Source of the DNA: Candidatus Kapaibacterium sp.
Lineage (GTDB): Bacteria > Bacteroidota > Ignavibacteria > Kapaibacteriales > UBA961
Reading direction: 5' to 3'
Assembly: GCA_023259575.1 (NCBI GenBank)
Contig: JALRHN010000075.1
Coordinates: forward strand, 1-9,928
DNA: 9,928 nucleotides
This document shows, piece by piece, positions 6,645-9,928 of the stretch (position 1 is the stretch's first letter; each line of letters begins with the position of its first letter). The notes beneath the pieces are model-generated. The model saw only the letters and a program-made list of their open reading frames with translations. It searched no databases and had not been told where the DNA came from. Position numbers and translations under genes: made by a program.

Positions 6645-8078
6645 ATGGTACAAGATTTACTTTTTACAGCACCCTTTACCTTTTTATCTGTCATGGCAAT
6701 TATTGCTATGGTATTGGATGCTTTAATTGTTAATAGTTCCAGAATTACATTTATTTTTAGTGCTATTACACTTCTTATTAGTGGTATCCTTGGTATATCA
6801 ACTTTTGGATTACATGGCATTGGATTTAATGGAATGGTTACAGGCGGTGGATTTGCTGCATATTTTGATATTCTTTTTTCTGTAGGCGGATTATTAACAA
6901 TACTAGCATCAAGACAATATTTGCAAAGAGAAAATATAGAGCATGATGAATTTTATTCCTTGATCTTATTTGCAGTTGCTGGAATGATGTTAATAGCGCA
7001 CTCAAATCATTTATTAATGCTATTTATAGGCATTGAAGTGATGTCGGTTTCATTTTATATCCTTTCAGGGTATATGCGTAATAATGCAAAATCTGTCGAA
7101 TCTTCATTGAAATACTTTCTTTTAGGGGCTTTCGCAACAGGTTTTTTGGTATATGGAATAGCATTAATTTATGGCTCTACTGGAAGCATGGATTATAATC
7201 AAATAGCTTTAAATATTCATAATAATGCTCTTAATTTCCCAGCATTATTGCCTGTTGGTGTAGCATTAATAGTCATTGGACTCAGTTTCAAAGCTGCAGC
7301 ATTTCCATTCCATCAATGGGCTCCAGACGTATATCAAGGTGCTCCTACTATTGTTACAGCTTTTATGAGTACAGCAGGTAAAGCAGCTGCTTTTGCAGCT
7401 TTTATTCCTGTAGTGACTGTATTAATGCCTTCGGCGCCTGCAAAATTACAAATGATCTTTGCTGTAATGTCTGCTGCAACAATGTTGATTGGAAATATTA
7501 GTGCACTAGCACAAACTAATATTAAAAGAATGCTTGCATTTTCATCGGTTGCTCATGCTGGCTATATTATGATGGGCTTAGTATCTGGGTCGCAATATGG
7601 TTACAGTGGAATAGTATTCTATTTAACAGCATATATGCTTATGCAAATAGGTTCATTTGTAATAGTTGCGATATTGGAAAGAAATGGCGAAAAATATTTA
7701 GAATTATCTGATTATGCAGGGCTAAGCAAAAGGCATCCAGTATTAGCGGCATTTATGGCAATATTTATGTTGTCATTAGCAGGAATACCACCGTTTGCAG
7801 GATTCTTTGGCAAGTATTATTTGTTTACTGCTGCAATTGATGCAGGGTTTTTATGGCTTACTTTAGTTGGCGTATTATCCTCGATAATCTCTGTCTATTT
7901 TTATATTGGACTCATCGTCAAAATGTATTTTACAGAACCTGAAGGCCAAAGAGAAGATAATGAAGTTGGAATGTCTGGTTTATCACTTATCATAACAATT
8001 GCTGGAGTAATTGTGCTTGGTATATTACCTTCTGGAATTTTATCAATTGCTTCTAGTTTGTTTAATAGTACACATTAA
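6645..8078 (+). CDS. nuoN: NADH-quinone oxidoreductase subunit N (complex I)
   Basis: A 477-residue, roughly 14-helix inner-membrane antiporter-like subunit of complex I, close to the usual NuoN length of about 480. Recognisable core residues are Glu131 (LLMLFIGIEVMSVSFYILSG), Lys156 (SSLKYFLLGA), Lys216 (IGLSFKAAAFPFHQWAPDVY), Lys246 (MSTAGKAAAF) and Lys390 (AGFFGKYYLF). These correspond to the E. coli proton-channel residues Glu133, Lys158, Lys217, Lys247 and Lys395. The APTIVTAFMSTAGKAAAF and SVAHAGYIMMGL stretches are diagnostic for NuoN rather than NuoL or NuoM. The start is well supported by AAGGA eight bases upstream. It is the last nuo gene of the cluster and lies 32 bases ahead of an aminotransferase with no terminator in the gap. 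Confidence 0.97.
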   Translation: MVQDLLFTAPFTFLSVMAIIAMVLDALIVNSSRITFIFSAITLLISGILGISTFGLHGIGFNGMVTGGGFAAYFDILFSVGGLLTILASRQYLQRENIEHDEFYSLILFAVAGMMLIAHSNHLLMLFIGIEVMSVSFYILSGYMRNNAKSVESSLKYFLLGAFATGFLVYGIALIYGSTGSMDYNQIALNIHNNALNFPALLPVGVALIVIGLSFKAAAFPFHQWAPDVYQGAPTIVTAFMSTAGKAAAFAAFIPVVTVLMPSAPAKLQMIFAVMSAATMLIGNISALAQTNIKRMLAFSSVAHAGYIMMGLVSGSQYGYSGIVFYLTAYMLMQIGSFVIVAILERNGEKYLELSDYAGLSKRHPVLAAFMAIFMLSLAGIPPFAGFFGKYYLFTAAIDAGFLWLTLVGVLSSIISVYFYIGLIVKMYFTEPEGQREDNEVGMSGLSLIITIAGVIVLGILPSGILSIASSLFNSTH

Positions 8079-8110
8079 TTTATTATCTATTTATACTCGA
8101 CCTTAATAAT

Positions 8111-9292
8111 ATGATGCATATAGCAGAAAGAATCACCAGATTAGGCACCGAAACAGCATTCGAAGTTCTTGTTAAAGCAAGAGCTCTTGAAGCTACAGGT
8201 AAAAGCATAGTTCACTTAGAAATTGGAGAACCAGATTTTGATACACCTCAAAATATTATAGATGCAGCCAAAAATGCTCTTGATAATGGTTTTACTCATT
8301 ATGGACCTTCTGCTGGTTTACCTGAAGCCAGACAAGCAATTGCTGATTATATTAAAAGGACAAGAGGCACAGAGTATTCAGCTTCTGAGATAGTTGTTAC
8401 ACCCGGAGCCAAGCCAATATTATTTTACGGAATAATGGCAGTTGTAGATAAAGGAGATGAAGTTATCTATCCTAATCCTGGATTTCCTATCTATGAATCT
8501 GTTATTAATTTTCTAGAAGCTGTTCCAATTCCTCTTCCTTTAAAAGAAGAAAAAGAATTCAGATTTGATATCGCAGATTTAGAAGCTAGGATCACACCAA
8601 AAACAAGAATGGTTATCATTAATACCCCGCAAAATCCTACTGGTGGTATTTTAACCCATGATGATTTAAAGAGAATTGCAGAATTAGCTGTGCAACATGA
8701 TTTTATCGTCTTATCTGATGAAATTTATTCTCAAATCACTTATGATGGTTTCGTTCATGAAAGTATAACGCAATTTCCTGGTATGAAAGAAAGAACCATA
8801 CTTCTTGATGGTTTCTCTAAAACATTCGCTATGACAGGCTGGAGAATGGGCTATGGAGCATTCCCAGAGCATGTAGCCCAAGTAGTAGCAAAACTTCAAA
8901 CAAATTGCACAAGTTGTACAGCATCGTATAATCAAATTGCTGGTATAGAAGCATTATCCGAGAGAACTGATGCTATTGCAGCAGAATTTGTTGCTGAATT
9001 TAAGAGAAGAAGAGATACAATTGTCGATGCTCTAAATACAATGCCTGGAATTAGATGTCATTCACCGAAAGGAGCATTCTATGTATTTCCAAATATTGAA
9101 GCAACTGGAATGACATCCCAAGAATTTGCAGATTTTTCTTTGTATGAAGCAGGTGTAGCCTGTTTAAGTGGGACAGCATTTGGCTCATATGGCGAAGGTT
9201 TTGTACGTTTCTCTTATGCAAACTCTGTAGATAATATACAGGAAGCAATGAGAAGATTATCTACCGCATTAGAATCCAGAAGTAAAAAATAA
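8111..9292 (+). CDS. Class I pyridoxal-phosphate aminotransferase (aspartate aminotransferase-like)
   Basis: A 393-residue cytosolic fold-type I aminotransferase of the aspartate aminotransferase subgroup common in bacteria. It has the N-terminal LEIGEPDFDTP (36-46), HYGPSAGLPEAR (63-74), Asn175 in NPTGG, Asp203 and Tyr206 in SDEIY, and the Schiff-base Lys237 in GFSKTFAMTGWRMGY. Arg245 binds the cofactor phosphate, and Arg366 in VRFSYA binds the substrate alpha-carboxylate. The reaction is amino transfer to 2-oxoglutarate. Aspartate is the likely donor, but prephenate, alanine or aromatic substrates cannot be excluded from motifs. A second ATG at 8114 gives a protein one residue shorter, and neither has a Shine-Dalgarno. 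It sits 32 bases after nuoN and is followed 16 bases later by a terminator, so it probably ends the nuo transcript; a metabolic link to complex I is not implied. Confidence 0.93.
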   Translation: MMHIAERITRLGTETAFEVLVKARALEATGKSIVHLEIGEPDFDTPQNIIDAAKNALDNGFTHYGPSAGLPEARQAIADYIKRTRGTEYSASEIVVTPGAKPILFYGIMAVVDKGDEVIYPNPGFPIYESVINFLEAVPIPLPLKEEKEFRFDIADLEARITPKTRMVIINTPQNPTGGILTHDDLKRIAELAVQHDFIVLSDEIYSQITYDGFVHESITQFPGMKERTILLDGFSKTFAMTGWRMGYGAFPEHVAQVVAKLQTNCTSCTASYNQIAGIEALSERTDAIAAEFVAEFKRRRDTIVDALNTMPGIRCHSPKGAFYVFPNIEATGMTSQEFADFSLYEAGVACLSGTAFGSYGEGFVRFSYANSVDNIQEAMRRLSTALESRSKK

Positions 9293-9308
9293 TATTGATG
9301 TAAACCTA

Positions 9309-9337
9309 AAAAAGGCGTCATGAAAAGACGCCTTTTT
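9309..9337 (+). terminator. Rho-independent terminator after the aminotransferase gene
   Basis: GGCGTC (9314-9319) pairs with GACGCC (9327-9332) around a 7-base loop, and the stem is extended by AAAAA (9309-9313) with TTTTT (9333-9337). The flanking A and T tracts could make it work in both directions. It ends only 10 bases before the ATG of the next gene. Confidence 0.88.
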
Positions 9338-9347
9338 CTGTATATAT

Positions 9348-9928
9348 ATGAATAAACAATCTAAAGAAATTTCTTTGATAGAGTACAGAAGTGCTGAAAG
9401 AGCAGAGAAAATCAAAAACGTTGTTAATAAAAGGCAGCCAACTTTGACGATTGTTCTTGAAAACGTACATGATCCCCATAATGTGTCAGCGGTTATACGT
9501 TCCTGCGATGCTGTTGGTATTTTAGATATACATTTTGTCTACCATAGCGGACAATCTTTCCCTGTATTAGCAGAAAAAAGTTCTGCTTCTGCAAGAAAAT
9601 GGGTGTTTACACATAAGCATAATTCAATAGAAGATTGTTTCGATTTATTAAGACAGCAAGGCAAATCAATTTTTACTACAGCCATGAGCGTTGATTCTGT
9701 ATCATTATATGAAATGAATCTTACGAAACCTATTGCTTTAGTATTTGGTAATGAGCATAGCGGTGTTTCGGAAAAAGCATTGCAATTGGCAGATGGTAAT
9801 TTTTTAATTCCTCAAGTAGGGATGATTCAAAGCTTGAATATTTCAGTTGCTTGCGCTGTAACAATATATGAAGCCTATCGCCAAAGACTTATTGCTGGAA
9901 TGTATAGTGAAAATCAGCTAAAAGGTGC
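9348..9928 (+). CDS. trmH: TrmH-type tRNA (guanosine-2'-O-)-methyltransferase, 3' end cut by the window
   Basis: The reading frame from the ATG at 9348 is open to the window edge and gives 193 residues of a SPOUT (SpoU) class RNA methyltransferase. It matches E. coli TrmH closely: RQPTLTIVLENVHDPHNVSA (29-48) and IRSCDAVG (50-57) form motif 1 with Asn45 and the likely catalytic Arg51. GNEHSG (134-139) forms motif 2, and IPQVGMIQSLNISVA (154-168) is the trefoil-knot motif 3 that binds S-adenosylmethionine. The following YEAYRQRLIAGMY (174-186) is also TrmH-like. TrmH methylates the 2'-hydroxyl of G18 in tRNA; the close match favours that target over rRNA, but related enzymes modify other sites. 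The C-terminal tail lies outside the window. There is no visible Shine-Dalgarno, and the start abuts a terminator; a TTG at 9375 is an alternative start. Confidence 0.9.
   Translation, partial: MNKQSKEISLIEYRSAERAEKIKNVVNKRQPTLTIVLENVHDPHNVSAVIRSCDAVGILDIHFVYHSGQSFPVLAEKSSASARKWVFTHKHNSIEDCFDLLRQQGKSIFTTAMSVDSVSLYEMNLTKPIALVFGNEHSGVSEKALQLADGNFLIPQVGMIQSLNISVACAVTIYEAYRQRLIAGMYSENQLKG

Noticed and set aside
2081..8078. nuoL/M/N as an Mrp-type antiporter or membrane-bound hydrogenase module
   Set aside because: NuoL has the complex I lateral helix and C-terminal anchor, all three paralogues are present as L, M and N, and no mrp or hydrogenase genes are near.
4685..9248. Open frames on the minus strand opposite nuoM, orf86, nuoN and the aminotransferase
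   Set aside because: All are short, antisense to clearly conserved genes, without recognisable domains or ribosome-binding sites.
1..9928. CRISPR arrays, insertion sequences, tRNA or rRNA genes, long repeats
   Set aside because: I looked and saw no regular spaced repeats, transposase, inverted terminal repeats or RNA-gene signatures in the window.

Overview
The window is AT-rich bacterial DNA in which every supported gene reads on the + strand. Its core is the membrane antiporter module of respiratory complex I (nuoL, nuoM, nuoN). Two non-nuo genes are interleaved with it: a DUF420 membrane protein between nuoL and nuoM, and an unrecognised 86-residue protein between nuoM and nuoN. The mixture of genes suggests a free-living, respiring bacterium of the Bacteroidota/Chlorobiota-Ignavibacteriota (FCB) kind, with both a proton-pumping NADH dehydrogenase and probably a haem-copper oxidase. 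Some starts have a clear AAGG(A) Shine-Dalgarno and others have none. This lineage guess is inference from gene content and style, not proof.

Layout. Positions 1-256 hold no gene I can support; a weak promoter candidate lies near 211-240. 257-946 encodes a CADD-family di-metal oxygenase, the recently recognised self-sacrificing route to para-aminobenzoate, closed by a strong intrinsic terminator at 966-1002. After a 183-base gap, 1130-2029 encodes a class II glutamine amidotransferase domain protein of unassigned substrate. 2081-8078 is the nuo cluster: nuoL, DUF420, nuoM, orf86, nuoN, all tightly spaced with no internal terminator. 8111-9292 is a class I pyridoxal-phosphate aminotransferase, 32 bases after nuoN and probably the last gene of the same transcript, ended by a hairpin at 9309-9337. 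From 9348 to the window edge runs a TrmH-type tRNA 2'-O-ribose methyltransferase, cut off by the end of the window.

How the genes fit together. NuoL/M/N form the distal proton-pumping arm of complex I. DUF420 proteins (CtaM/YozB type) are linked to terminal oxidase function, so its place between nuoL and nuoM joins the entry and exit of an aerobic chain in one operon. The remaining nuo genes (A-K) are not in the window, and the gene directly upstream of nuoL is the amidotransferase rather than nuoK. The CADD gene is its own transcription unit and would feed folate synthesis; its need for oxygen is consistent with an aerobic host.

The points most worth following up are the complete set of sacrificial and metal-binding residues in the CADD protein, the two guest genes inside nuoLMN, the nearly duplicated ribosome-binding regions before orf86 and nuoN, and the terminator that abuts the trmH start.
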